Shown piece by piece: positions 12,496 through 23,963 of a stretch of DNA of 64,000 bases. Made by a program: the position numbers and the translations under genes. The notes below the pieces were generated by a model that saw only the letters and a list, made by a program, of their open reading frames with translations, was not told where the DNA came from and did no database searches. The first letter of the stretch is position 1; each line of letters begins with the position of its first letter. The stretch spans positions 4,526,001 to 4,590,000 of the forward strand of contig NC_079232.1 of assembly GCF_028502605.1 (NCBI RefSeq), given 5' to 3'. The stretch is from Trichoderma breve. Taxonomy: Eukaryota; Ascomycota; Sordariomycetes; Hypocreales; Hypocreaceae.

Positions 12496-15400
12496 TCAAA
12501 GTTCAACGCTAGAAAGCTGCTGCATAAACCTCCTCCACATTCCTGTACTCTCCTCCTCCTCCCTCCCGCCCGTCAGAGTCGCCTTGTTTCCCACCACAAT
12601 CATTCCAAACTTGGCCCTGGTGAGAGCTACGTTCATCCGACGCAGGTCCTTGAGGAACCCAATCTCTCGGCTCTCGTTACAGCGAACGGTGACAAAAATA
12701 ACAATATCGGCTTCGCGCCCTTGAAAGCCGTCAATACTAGAAATTTCGACGTTGGGAATTCCGGAAAGCGATCTTTGGAGAATCTCGGATTGTCGTGAAT
12801 AAGGAGTCAGCACGGCGATAGATGTATTATTAGTGGCCTGCGCGCTGTTGGCGTCTGTTCCAGTCGATGATGTAGCTTTAGTTGTGCGTAGGAGTTTGCA
12901 AATCGAGAGGCACAAGTCTGCCTGCTCTTTATTAGATTTAGACTTGTGGCCCAAATCTTCTCTTCCAGAACACTCGACAAAGATCATCCGAGGGAGATGC
13001 GTTGAATCATTGGTAGTTGGAGAGGTTGGCCAGGGGAAAGATGAAGGCGGCATCGGCCTATCTTCATCCCTGAGCCCAGACAATAGCTTTGCCTCATAAA
13101 ACTCCTTCGAGATGAAACTGCATATAGAGGGATGCATCCGATATTGTGTGTCCAGCATCACCTTGACCATGTTTGGTGTTGTTTTATCTCGAGTATATAA
13201 TCTCTCAAACAGTGAGACGTCAAAGTCCAACGCAAGTGCAATATTCTGTACAGTCGGCCTCAGCTGTACATGATCACCCACGAGAATTGCCTTTTCGCAC
13301 CCTTTTGCCAGCGGCACAAGCGATGCAGGTTCTGTCTGCTGGGATGCTTCGTCGACAATCACCGTGTCGAACACCTGATCTCTCAGCAAGCCTAATCCAG
13401 CTCCGATACACGTCGTGAAGATGATCCCGGCGGCTTTGACACGCTTCTTGGCCTCACGCATGGCATTATGACTAGAGTGTACTTCCTGGCCAGCCAACGC
13501 ATCGCATGTATACTTTCGTAAGTCTTCGCCGACTTTGCGGACTTCTGTCGCCACGCGCAAGGGAGTCATCTTTGAGCCCTGCAAGAGACCTTCCTGGCTG
13601 ATTCGCCCGAGATATCGTCTCATGACATTGTCCACGGCGTTATGAGTCGGAGCAGTGACTAGTATCTTGCCGATATTAGGATCTAGCTGTAGTCTTCTGA
13701 TGATTGCCACGATGGTTTGCGTCTTTCCGGTGCCTGGGGGACCCCAAAGACAGACAAGTTTGTTGTTCTGTGATGCCTCCACTGCGATTTTTTGACTTGG
13801 ATTTAATGAAGCCTCTGCTGTAGATAGAGTCGAAGTTGATGCCACTTCGTTGTTTGCATTTTCAACAATAGTTGGTGCGCTGGGGACAACTTGGGACTGA
13901 ATTCCAATGATTTGATCAAGCACTCCACAGCAAGCGTATTCATAAGTCGCAAGATCACGCACGGCATCTAGCATCGTCTTTGCAGTCACAAACAAGCCAC
14001 ACTCTTGCAGTATCCAGGAGCATTTCTCAGCGTAAGACGGCGGTGGATGAAAACAACGTATCTTGGCAAACCCCGACCTGCTCTCGACGACTAGACCATC
14101 CATTGAATAGACCCTGTCTAAAATCGAGCTTGACGGCGGACTGGCTGCGATGAGTCGTACGTGAGTATTGGATATCGGTGTGCCGCCAATGGCATCCATT
14201 CTAAAAGTGACTTCGACTGAAGTCCCTGGTTGATCTGTGCTCGAGTTTGTTTCTTTCTCGTTGTTGGCGATTCGGATATTCAGAAGCTCGTCTCGCTTTT
14301 TTGCTTCTTCCTGCACTGATCCAATGTGCTCTACCGCAATGCCGATCATGTTGTGAACAAAATTTTGAACAATGGCTGGCCTACCAGTTAGCAGCCTGGA
14401 GCTGTGTCTATCAAGGCCTTCGAGAAGAAGATCCAGCGCCGTGCTCGACGAGTGAACGGTAAGCGCAATCAGTTCGACGAGGTCGGCAAAGGAGGTCAAC
14501 TTAAGCCAATCCACATTGTCCAATATGGTATGGAAGGGAGTGAGCACAAGGTCTCCAAATTCAGCTTCCGATAGGATAATGCTGCGGAGTAGTATATGGC
14601 TGCTATTCTGCAGAACAACGCTCAATTCCTCGGGCAGTTCTCTCCACGAGCCCAGATTGGCAAATGTAGCTGAGACGTAGGGCATCGTCTGCAAGAAATC
14701 GGCCATGGTGCGCAGAGTATCCGCCGGAGCCATCACTTTGTCGTTCCTGATGCTCGTAATCAAGTGTTCGAAGCAGCGTGTGAGTAGCCCTCGCTGCTCA
14801 CGTTCTACCAGCCAGGCGAAGAGTTGCTGCAAGGTTGCCGGATCTAAGACGTCTTGCAGAGCAGACAAATTTCCCCTTTTGGCAACTTCGACTACAAGAG
14901 GAGGTTGCGCGCCCAAAGACCAGTCGACATCATGAAGCTTTGGGACATCGTACTCCTTGGGTTCGCGAGGGAATAGGGGCAATACTTGCTCGGTCCCAAT
15001 GTAGTCCTCCCATAGGTCCAGATTGCGCATCGAACTGACATCTCTATTGCTGATGATATAAATCTCCTTCGATGCAGAGCAGCTATTAGCATTATTGCGC
15101 CGCATGGTGTTTCTTCATGTACTTGGTAAAAAAAGAACTCACCGCAGCCAAGATGCCCTGCCTCTGTAGTCTCCCAATATGCGTCTGTAGATTCCTACTA
15201 AACTTATCCAGCGCAACGCTCGCTCTGTAATCAACATTGGTTCCATTCGCAAGAGTCTGTTGCCTTGCCCTTCTGCGATCTTGTTCGTTGGCCGCATTCC
15301 GGTAGCTACTATCATTTGATCCCGAACGCCCAATAAATACCCAAGTGCTCCCCACGGTGCGATCAAACAACTGCAATCTGTTCTCATCGCAAAAGAGTCT

Positions 15401-17881
15401 ATACTCTTTCTTCGTCGGCAGAGAAAGTCGGCTTTGCGTCTCTCTCCCCTGAGAGTGCGGAAAGGCAAACAGCCTCACCTTATTGCCCACCACAAAGTCA
15501 TCGGCCGGCGTGATCTTTTGCGGCACGTACATTGCCAATGTCAGTCGCTCATCTGGGCGGAAGACGATTAGTTTTTTATGAAACAGCTCGAGATTTCTGC
15601 TTGCTGCTTCCAAGAAGGTGGCTAGTCGGTCTTCTTCGGACGTGTAGACGCGTTTCCAATGAAGACCGGGATAGTTGAGATGGAAATGCTTCAGTTCCGC
15701 TTCGCTGACCAGGCTTGATGAGGAGAGAGCGTTGAGAACTAGGCTTGGAGCATCAATGTACGCAGGTACTTGGGCTAAAATCCATGCCTTCTCTTCTGAA
15801 CTTAGAGAATTCAGGTCAAACATGTGCATCAAATCGTAGAAGGAGGTGTTTGTTCTCCTACACCATCTCACAGTCATCCTGATCAACTCAACCTCAGAAA
15901 TGGCAATATCGTCTCTACACAGCAATAGCTGAACGCCGTCAAAGGTATACCCTTCCATATTATTCATGTGATTCCGGGTCATGTTTTTTTGTTCTATGAT
16001 GATTTTCTTGGCTGCTTCGTGAAGCTCGTCCAGAACAAAGGGGGGCGCATCTGCACCTGGTTCCGGCGGTTTCTCGAATTTCCTGAGCTGATCGTCCTTG
16101 ATGCGATTACCATCAACGCACTGTGAGAAGAGACGGTTGAGTTCCTGACACTCGGGGCTCATGGCATTAGTGGCTCTCGCCCACTTCAGATAGAGGTTCT
16201 TGACGCGACCCAGTGAGGCGTTTGTATACTTGGCAAAGTAGAGTAAGCGGTCATCATCTGTAATTGGCGAGAACCTCAAGGGTTCACGGACCCCTGGATA
16301 GTGTGCCGCTTGGGATACCGTCGATGGGATGATGTCTGGGTCCCACGTCACAAAAAATGTATCGCCATCCAGATCGCCTCCTGACATCATATCCGCGGCT
16401 GGTCGTCGTCCTGTTGTAGGGAAGACGATACAGTCAACCAAGTGTGCAAGTTCAGGCCTTTCCACAACATCGAGCTTCTGAAGGTCTCCTGGATGCAAGC
16501 AAGGATTCCTCGTTACCAATACCTTCATACCTTTCAATGCGTAAGGCTGTCCGTCCCCATCCATGGTCACTTTGACGGCACATTGGCCCGGTTTCAAGAC
16601 GCCCCAGGCATCACAAACTCCAAATAAGAGCCTTGATTTCGGGATTAGAATACGACACTTTTGTTCGTCTCGCTTGTTCAGCATCTTGTCATATTCAGCG
16701 TTGATGAGTTTGTTGATTGTTGGCCGTACGGCGTCCAACGAATCAATAATGACCCGTTCGGCAACCTGTGGCATATTTAAATGGCAGAGTATTCTAAACG
16801 CAACTCGTGGGTCTTGATGTGCCTCGGCGAGAAATTTGAAGTGCTCTTCCTGTTTGCGAAGGAGAGTCTGTCGACTGATGCCCAGCGCGTCGAGAAGAAC
16901 AACCACCTCGTCGTTGAGATGTCCAAATACATATGGCTACAGTTGCATGGACCATTAGTATGCCGATACATGATGAGATGAAATGAACTTTACCTTTGAG
17001 TATTCTACAACCGAAAAAGATAAGTCGTCGCCGCCGCTAAATTTCTTCATCGACTTTCTCATCTTGAGCCATGGTCCGCCCTTTGGCATGGTGGGATCCA
17101 ACGTCACCACGCCCTTGTATCCACGATATCGTATCTGAAAGACAGAAGGTGTGTATCTCATATTTCGAAACGAAATCTTGATGCGACGTGATAGCTGGCT
17201 GGCAAGGCCGGGTGCTATCAGCCCACAGCCGTCTGTGAATATAAAGTCTCCCACTTCGATATCGGGGATGTCTTCGACTTTCTTCGGATCAACTTGCATT
17301 GCTGCGCGAGCAACTGAAAATAGTAGCCCAATTCGCTTTGCTTTTTTGGCTACAGTCTTCATCTTTGTAAAGTCACCCAATGCCTCCACTTTCTGTGTAA
17401 TCTGCTCTTTGGAGGCTGCGCAGAGATAACAGGTGCGAGACTTGAGTTGACTATTGCTGTGACCGTAAAAGTTGTAATGCACTCCTTGTATGGTGATCCC
17501 TGTACGAAGAAGCCTGACTGCATAGTCTGAACATTCTCTGAAAGTTGTTGGTTGTACTACTTTGTCTGTAGCTCCCTCTGACGAAGACGAAGGACTGGCG
17601 CCTTTTAGAGAGCGAAATTCAGCCAGCGAGATGACCAGATACCGGTCAAGGGGCAGGTCTTGGATAGCACGATTCATATCCACAGGTCCATAGCGGAGTT
17701 CGAGCCGATGTTGAGAGTTTTTGGTCGAGAGGCTGACCATTTTGATGAGTTTCAACCCATTTGTTGCTTCGGCAGTGGGTAGCCGCGGAACCTGAAATTC
17801 CCATTTTTGATCGTCTAGGGAAATCTTGTCCAGCAGAACACGTTCAAAGGATTTGGGGTTAGACGAAGCTCGAGGAGGCAT
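12496..17881 (-). CDS. RNA-dependent RNA polymerase fused to SF1 (UPF1/Hrr1-like) helicase
   Basis: Reconstructed exons are complement(16994-17881), complement(15143-16936) and complement(12496-15066), 1750 residues, with every junction in phase 0. Residues 1 to about 890 are a cellular-type RdRP: NFYGHSNSQLKSRTC, IFTDGCGLI, RYRGYKGVV, a joined exon block PYVFGHLNDEVVVLLDALGI, GVCDAWGVLKPGQ and the catalytic loop GGDLDGD (Asp484, 486, 488). Residues about 895-1750 hold a helicase: an alpha-helical region, then Walker A GPPGTGKTQT (about 1336), VDEASQ (about 1466), GDHVQLRP, QYRMHPSI, SSIDGFQGREADIVI and RMNVALTRAK, the SF1 motif series. Cellular RdRPs copy RNA to make dsRNA for Dicer. The helicase resembles Hrr1 of S. 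pombe and SAD-3 of Neurospora, which work with an RdRP. The RdRP lacks the long N-terminal extension of QDE-1. The fusion depends on the 76-nt intron 15067-15142, whose acceptor is GAAG. Confidence 0.85.
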
Positions 17882-18251
17882 CTTTGGGTGACTGTATTTG
17901 GTTTGCTCGTTTCAGTACTGCGATTGGTGTACATGGATGGAATGAAGTGGAAATATTTTCTCTGTTTTCACTTGGGCGATGTCGTGCTGCTGGTTCAGTT
18001 TGAGAAATCCATTGTGAATGTCAGCATCCCTGAGGGAGGGGAATGTGAATGTGCAGGGTTGGTTGCACGGCATTTTTCCGCACTCGCACGAGGCTCTGGT
18101 GATACGTTGTACATATACATATCGAAGGCCTCCCGCATTAGCCCTTGCCGATTACTCTATATATCGTCGTATTCCGCCAATGATGCCCTTGTTCTAGACC
18201 TTTCCACGTTTCTCACCCAAATACCTTTCACGGACGCAATTTGTGAGCAAT
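17882..18251. promoter_or_regulatory. Shared upstream region of the RdRP-helicase and NadR-like ATPase genes
   Basis: Only 370 bp separate the two divergent starts, so both promoters lie here. An AT-rich run with TATATA-like words (about 18110-18165) is the only core-promoter candidate I can point to. Confidence 0.55.
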
Positions 18252-18887
18252 ATGGGAGCTGTCGGCGTACCTCAGCAATTCAAGCCAAAGAACATATACA
18301 TTGTTGGCGCACAATGTACGGGCAAAACTTCACTTGTCAACGCATTAGAAAGCTCCCTTGCCGATTTATTCAGCACCACGCCTCCCATTATTGTTAGAGA
18401 AGTCGCTCGCTCGGTGCTAAAGATTCACGGATTTACAGCCAGTGACATCACCTCAGACCCTGCTCGTTGCTTGCAGTTACAGGCGCTCATACTGGAAGCT
18501 CAATTCAACAGCGAGCGCGATGCCTTGACAAGGAATCCTTGGATTATATCAGATCGCTCGGGAATAGATCCCATCATATACGCATCGCGCCATATTGGAA
18601 GTGAGGCCGTAAAACTCATGACCTCGTCTACATATTGGCAAGAGTTGAGAGATCGTATGTCGCAATCCTTGGTGTTTGTCTGCGAAACGGTGGAGGATTG
18701 GCTTGTAAGCGATGGAGTCAGACTTATGCCACGAGATGTAGAGGACTGGAAGGAATATGACAATGAATTCTGTCGTATGCTGGAGAGTGCAGAAATACCG
18801 TACCAGATGATCCCGCGTTCGGTCAAAAGTCTTGAAGATAGGGTTTCGTTTGTGTGGTCGAGGTGGAAGAATGCTACATTGGCTTAA
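18252..18887 (+). CDS. NadR/Ttd14-like P-loop ATPase (AAA_28 type)
   Basis: A single exon of 211 residues. The ATG at 18252 is used; three codons upstream in frame is only a GTG. A P-loop GAQCTGKTS (residues 19-27) follows a short beta strand NIYIVG. REVARSVL and WIISDRSGIDPIIYA match the nucleotide-kinase-like fold seen in NadR C-terminal domains and in Ttd14-type proteins, and the C-terminus has EIPYQMIPRSVKSLEDRV. Fungal proteins of this kind are uncharacterised; a role as a small nucleotide-dependent kinase or phosphoinositide/GTP-binding protein is possible but not shown by the sequence. It is transcribed away from the RdRP-helicase gene from a shared short promoter region. Confidence 0.85.
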   Translation: MGAVGVPQQFKPKNIYIVGAQCTGKTSLVNALESSLADLFSTTPPIIVREVARSVLKIHGFTASDITSDPARCLQLQALILEAQFNSERDALTRNPWIISDRSGIDPIIYASRHIGSEAVKLMTSSTYWQELRDRMSQSLVFVCETVEDWLVSDGVRLMPRDVEDWKEYDNEFCRMLESAEIPYQMIPRSVKSLEDRVSFVWSRWKNATLA

Positions 18888-20612
18888 ACTTACATTGCGC
18901 CGAAATGATGTAAACTTCAGATGTTACTACACATATTTACGAGAGATACCAGGCATATTAGACATCCTACTGGATAGTACCTACATCGAAGTTGTTTAAA
19001 CGAGTGTAAGAAGTGAACTCGTTATCCAGTTAAGGTGAGGGGCTCATTGGACTCGTCCCATGAGTCTGATGAGTCGGATCGCTAGATCGATGAATACCTA
19101 AGTGAATAAGTGAATAAGTCGCTGTTTTTTTTTTTTTTTTTTCAATCGATCTCGACTGCACAGCAATTGTCGAAATACTGTGTTCCGCTTCCGCAGCTAG
19201 CCTGTGCTGATAGGTCCTCATCGCGTTTTAATACACTGTAAAAACTACCGCCGTTTGTCATTGATATCATTTTGATCAGTGCTCCGACAGTGGCAGATGC
19301 TACCCTCACCAACGATGTTCAAAGTCCTGGACCCAACCCTCTCACCTCAACAGCTGCTGTGTCATTCAGGGCCCCTGGTTTGCAAGCCACAAAGCTGAAA
19401 TACAACATCAAGCATGTGATCAAATTATTGAACTTCATTTTGTTGGTTTGCTGTCCTATCAGATCGGATAACTTTGACATGATGTTAACCTCCTGTCTCA
19501 TATATTATATAGAGTGCACATGCATGCAGGGTAGATGGGAGGCTCACGGGTCGGTAGGTTGAGTACCAACGTACCTATAGCGAAAATTGAGATTTGAGAA
19601 AACTGGGTTGAACTGAAATGACAAGTTTCCCATCTACGAGAGGGTTGCGGTATACATAGCTAGACAATATAACATTACTGAAGGTAGTATCCTAGTGCAG
19701 CCTCTTTATACGGTTCCCCTGCATGTGGATAAAGCCAGCCACTTAGGCTTCTGTGTAACAGCGCTACATGTAGCTATGCTCACCTATTTCCTATTACAGA
19801 AAATATGGAAGGGATTAATCTTGAAGTAAATTACTCGGCAGGTTGAAGAACCTGCAATAGGTAAACAGTATAAGATGAGGCAGCGCTATTGGCAACACAA
19901 TGGATGTGTACTAAGGTAGGGTAAGATGGGTAGGTACATAAGGTCCTAGTTGGTTTGACTTGTGGTAATTGGAATTGTACAGATTATGATAAGCCTTGAG
20001 GCGACCAAACCATAACTAAGCCATGGCTGAACATTAGAATTTGGTCAATAATGGTTCTCTTGGTCTGAAGCATCTCGTCGTCTTGGAGAGTACATGTACA
20101 TTTACGAGTACAAAGCTCCCCTCATTCGGGCGCGGGAGTGACCAAGTACACCCACATGCCACGGAGGCGGAAAAACATCGGCTGCCAGAGCTCCTCCAGC
20201 AGATTTGCCCCGCCAATTCAAGCCTCTGAGGAGCCATGCCACTTCGACCAAGGCAAGGCCGACTTCCATGATTTTGCCTGGAGCCAGTCATCCAGCAAAG
20301 CCAGCAAGTCTGCGACTCTTGTAAGCCTCCTCGCGCTCCAGGCCTCTGTCGCTTCCTCTCCTCTCCTCTATCCCTCTCCTCTATCCCTCTCCTCTGCTCT
20401 CCCTCCAGTACCCTCTCTTGGTTCTCGCGGCCTGGCCTGGCTTAGCCTCTCTTGACCCGGGATTCAGCTCACGATTGTCTTCTTCTCCAGCACGTCAACG
20501 CTGGCTCATGAGCGCTGCTCGCTCCTCGACTACTCAAATCCGCTCTGAAAAGATTCTGTCGGCATCTCGTCTTCTCTGAGCTCCCCAGCTGTCTCTCTCT
20601 TTTGCGCCCGAG
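18888..20612. other. Intergenic region between NadR-like gene and MTR10
   Basis: About 1.7 kb, AT-rich in its first two thirds, with a T18 run at 19125-19142 and one TACGAGTAC motif at 20103-20111. The last 300 bp are pyrimidine-rich and probably contain the MTR10 promoter and 5' leader. No convincing exon or RNA gene was found. Confidence 0.5.
20353..20405 (+). repeat. Pyrimidine-rich tandem repeat upstream of MTR10
   Basis: The unit CTCTCCTCTATCC (13 nt) occurs about three times in succession within a longer CT-rich tract, some 210-260 bp before the MTR10 ATG. CT-rich tracts are common next to fungal transcription starts. Confidence 0.7.
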
Positions 20613-23600
20613 ATGGCCTCGAACGGCACGCAGGAGGCCTTTGCGCCTACGGACGTCTTAGGTGCCGTCATGACGATGCGAAGCGGGGAGCAGGAGGCAA
20701 AGAAGAAGGCGCACGAATACTTGGAGGCGTTCCAGAAATCGGTACGTCGCAATCCACCTGCTCGTCTGGTTGACTAGCTCTCAGCTTGGAGCTTACAGCT
20801 TGCTAATCATCACCACCAATCTAATCTATAGAAGGACTCGTGGGGAACAGTAATTGGCATTCTCCAGTCCAAGGCCGAACCCGAGGCGACACTCTTTGCC
20901 GCCATCACACTTCGTGGAAAGGTTGTTCCATTTTCTTGTCATCCTGCGTTTGTCTGCAGACTACTAACAATACCAGATCACCTATGATCTCATCACGCAG
21001 GTGCCTCCGAACGAGCTGCCCGCACTTCGAAATCAGATTCTGCTCCTTCTGAAGCACTACGCCTCCGGACCAAAACCCATCCGGGTCCAGCTATGCGTGT
21101 GTCTGGCCATTCTGGCGATCCAAATGAAGGATTGGAACGATGTGCTCCATTCGGTTGTCCAGTCACTGAGCGACAGCCCCGAGAGCCATGCTTGTATCCT
21201 CGACTTTTTACGAGTCCTTCCCGAGGAGGTGACTGAAGGTCGAAAAATTACCTTGTCTGTACGTGGATTGCGATACTCTATAAAAAATCGGCGCGACGCT
21301 TGGCCCTCATCGATTACCCTTTCGGCCGATCGGTAGTCACCCTCGAAGAATACATCTAATTGTTTGGAAATAGGAAGAAGACCTTGCATTGCGGACGCAG
21401 GCATTGCTGGGAGATAATGCAGACCAAGTCGTGCAGCTTCTCATCAATTATTCGCAATCTTCACGTAAGTTATTCTGTCCCCTGGGGTTTCAGCCCCCAC
21501 GGCCTATCTATAATAAGAAGGAAGATTGACATGAGAGTTTCTCTAGCTGCCGCATCTCAAAACCCACTCCTGATGGAATGCATTACATCCTGGCTTCGCG
21601 AAGTCTCCGTGGCCACCATTGCCAATTCACCGCTTCTGGATGCGATTTTCCATGGGATAGCATCTGACGGGTGCAGTCAAGAGGCTGCAGAGTGTCTGAG
21701 CACGATGTTAAGAGAGACGGGCGACGTCGACGAATCCCAAGATATTATCCAGACCTTGTTCCCTCGAATTATCAGTCTGACGCCGCGCATTGCTACCCTC
21801 GTCGAAGAAGAGGATACCGAAGGGCTGAAATCTCTAACCAAGGTTCTAGCAACAGCAGCTGAAAGCTGGGTTGTAGCCATTGCACGACAGCCAACTCAAT
21901 TCCGGCCCCTTGTTGACGCTGTCCTCGAATGCGCCGCCCGAGACAAGGATCGAGAGGTTATCGAGCACACATTCAACTTCTGGTATGAACTGAAGCAGTA
22001 TTTGGTGCTGGAAAGATATATTCAAGGTAGACTGGAGCTGGTCGACGTCTTCTCTAAGCTTGTGGATATTCTTCTATTGCATCTTCAATACCCACGACCA
22101 GAGTCTGGAAGCGAAACGGATCTGTTCGACGGAGACCGTGAGCAAGAAGAGAAATTTCGCGAGTTCCGACACCAGATGGGTGACACGCTCAAGGACTGCT
22201 GTGAAGTAATGGGCGTCACCGAGTGCCTCACCAAGGTGCTCCATGCCATCCAGTTGTGGACGCAAAAATACGCCAGCCAGGCCACTGAGGCAACAGTGCC
22301 GCATTGGCAAGAGCTCGAGGCTCCGTTGTTCGCGATGCGCGCCCTCGGCCGCATGGTGGACAAGGAGGAGGATGTTGTTCTCCCTCAGTTGATGCCCCTT
22401 TTGGTGCAGATGCCTAGCCACGAGAAGCTTCGCTTTGCCACCATCATGGTGCTTGGACGCTATACGGAGTGGACGGCGGCTCACCCCGAGTACTTGGAGC
22501 CTCAGTTCAACTACATTGTCAACTCATTCCAGTCCGACTCGCGAGAAATCAACCGCGCGGCGGCGCTATCGCTCAAGTTCTTCTGCACCGACTGCAAGCA
22601 TCTCCTCAGCGGCCAAGTGTTGCAGCTTCAGACGTTCTACGACCAAGTTCTGGATAAGCTCCCGGATCTCAGCAAGGAAGAGGTCACTGAGGGCGTTTCC
22701 AATGTCCTCGCTGTTCAGCCTGTTTCCGAGACCTATCGCTTGCTCAAGACTTACTGCGATCCTCTGGTCCAAAGGCTGATGACAAAGGCAAACCATGCGA
22801 CCACAGACGAGGGTAAACTGGCCGTAGCAGGTAATGACTTGTCCTTCCGCCATTTTCTCCCTTCCCCTTTCTCCCACCACTCTTGCGGTCCTGGCTCCTC
22901 TGCTAACGTTTTCGAAATGACAGATCACCTACAGCTCATCACCATCTTTGTGCAGAATGTGATGCCACTCATTAACCCTGGAGAGGAGAATCCCGCAGTT
23001 AAGTACTGGCAGGAGATCTTCCCTATTCTGTCTACCGTTCTGGACAACTTCCTCACCTTCTCTCCTATCTGCGAGAGAGTATGTAGGTGCTGGAGAAACA
23101 TGGTCATTTCCTACCGCACTGCGATCGCGCCCATGCTGGCGGACATGGCAAACAAATTGGCTAGCGGCTTCAATGTCTCTAGGGAGGGCTGTTTCCTATG
23201 GGTCACGTCTGCCATTCTGCGAGAGTTCTCCGAGGCACGGGAGCACGTGGATCCATCCATCACCGAAAACATCTACACGTTCTTTGAAGCGCAAATGACG
23301 ACGTTCTTAAGAGTCATGACCGAGCTACAGCCCAAGGAGCTGCCGGACGTGATTGACGACTTCTTCCGACTGCTTATTGATGCGCTGCTGTACTATCCTC
23401 AGAAGCTGGTGCCGTCCCCACTCTTGGTGCCCATCTTCGAGGCCTCCATCTACGCCTTGACGCTGGAGCAGCGGGATCCTCTTTCTTCCACGCTTCACTT
23501 CTTGAGGGATCTGCTGTCATACGGTGGCGACAACCCGGCCACCAGTGAGGGGCTACCGGAAGCAACCGCGGCTGAAATCAGGACTATAGTTAAGGGCCTC

Positions 23601-23963
23601 CTCGCCAGCCACGGTGAAAACCTGGTCAAGCAGTGCATGGCCGGCATGATGATTACCTTCCCAAGGGACTGCTTCGCGGACGGTAGTGGCGTTTTGCTCA
23701 GTCTTTTCGAGCTTTTGCCCGTGGAGACGACGGAATGGGTCTCGCGCACTATCCAGTTACTGCCTCCAGGCACTGTATCTCCGGAAGAAGCAAACAGACT
23801 GATGGCCAAGATCAAGGAGCGACTTGCGGTAAATGAGGCCGGAGGTATCCGACATGTGAGGGTGCTACTACAAGACTTTACCAACACATATCGGCGCCGT
23901 AACGTTGCTCCTCGAGACGGCCTCGGACAGCTTGAGGCAACCAGATTCCAGTTTGCCGGCTGA
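20613..23963 (+). CDS. MTR10: Karyopherin Mtr10 / transportin-SR (TNPO3)-type import receptor
   Basis: Exons are 20613-20741, 20832-20921, 20977-21258, 21374-21464, 21547-22830 and 22924-23963; the product has 971 residues, close to yeast Mtr10. All five introns have GT..AG ends and keep frame. The N-terminus (AHEYLEAFQKSKDSW, then LFAAITLRGKITYDL) is the importin-beta N-terminal fold with the exportin-1/importin-beta-like helices that follow (NQILLLLKHYASGPKPIRVQ). The rest is HEAT-like helices, with EINRAAALSLKFFCTDCKHLL and the conserved C-terminus DFTNTYRRRN. Mtr10/TNPO3 imports SR-type mRNA-binding proteins such as Npl3, and in yeast also affects tRNA retrograde import. Extending the ORF through the introns gives insertions absent from the family, for example around 22831-22923. 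Confidence 0.93.

Noticed and set aside
15092..15105. RdRP and helicase treated as two separate overlapping genes
   Set aside because: There is no space for a promoter or 3' end, the frames join exactly through a canonical donor, and the RdRP tail in the unspliced reading (AVSSFFTKYMKKHHAAQ) is intron sequence. Kept only as the intron-retention alternative.
22831..22923. MTR10 read through without the fifth intron
   Set aside because: The frame happens to stay open, but the segment begins GTAATG, ends GACAG, is pyrimidine-rich and would insert about 31 residues absent from the family.
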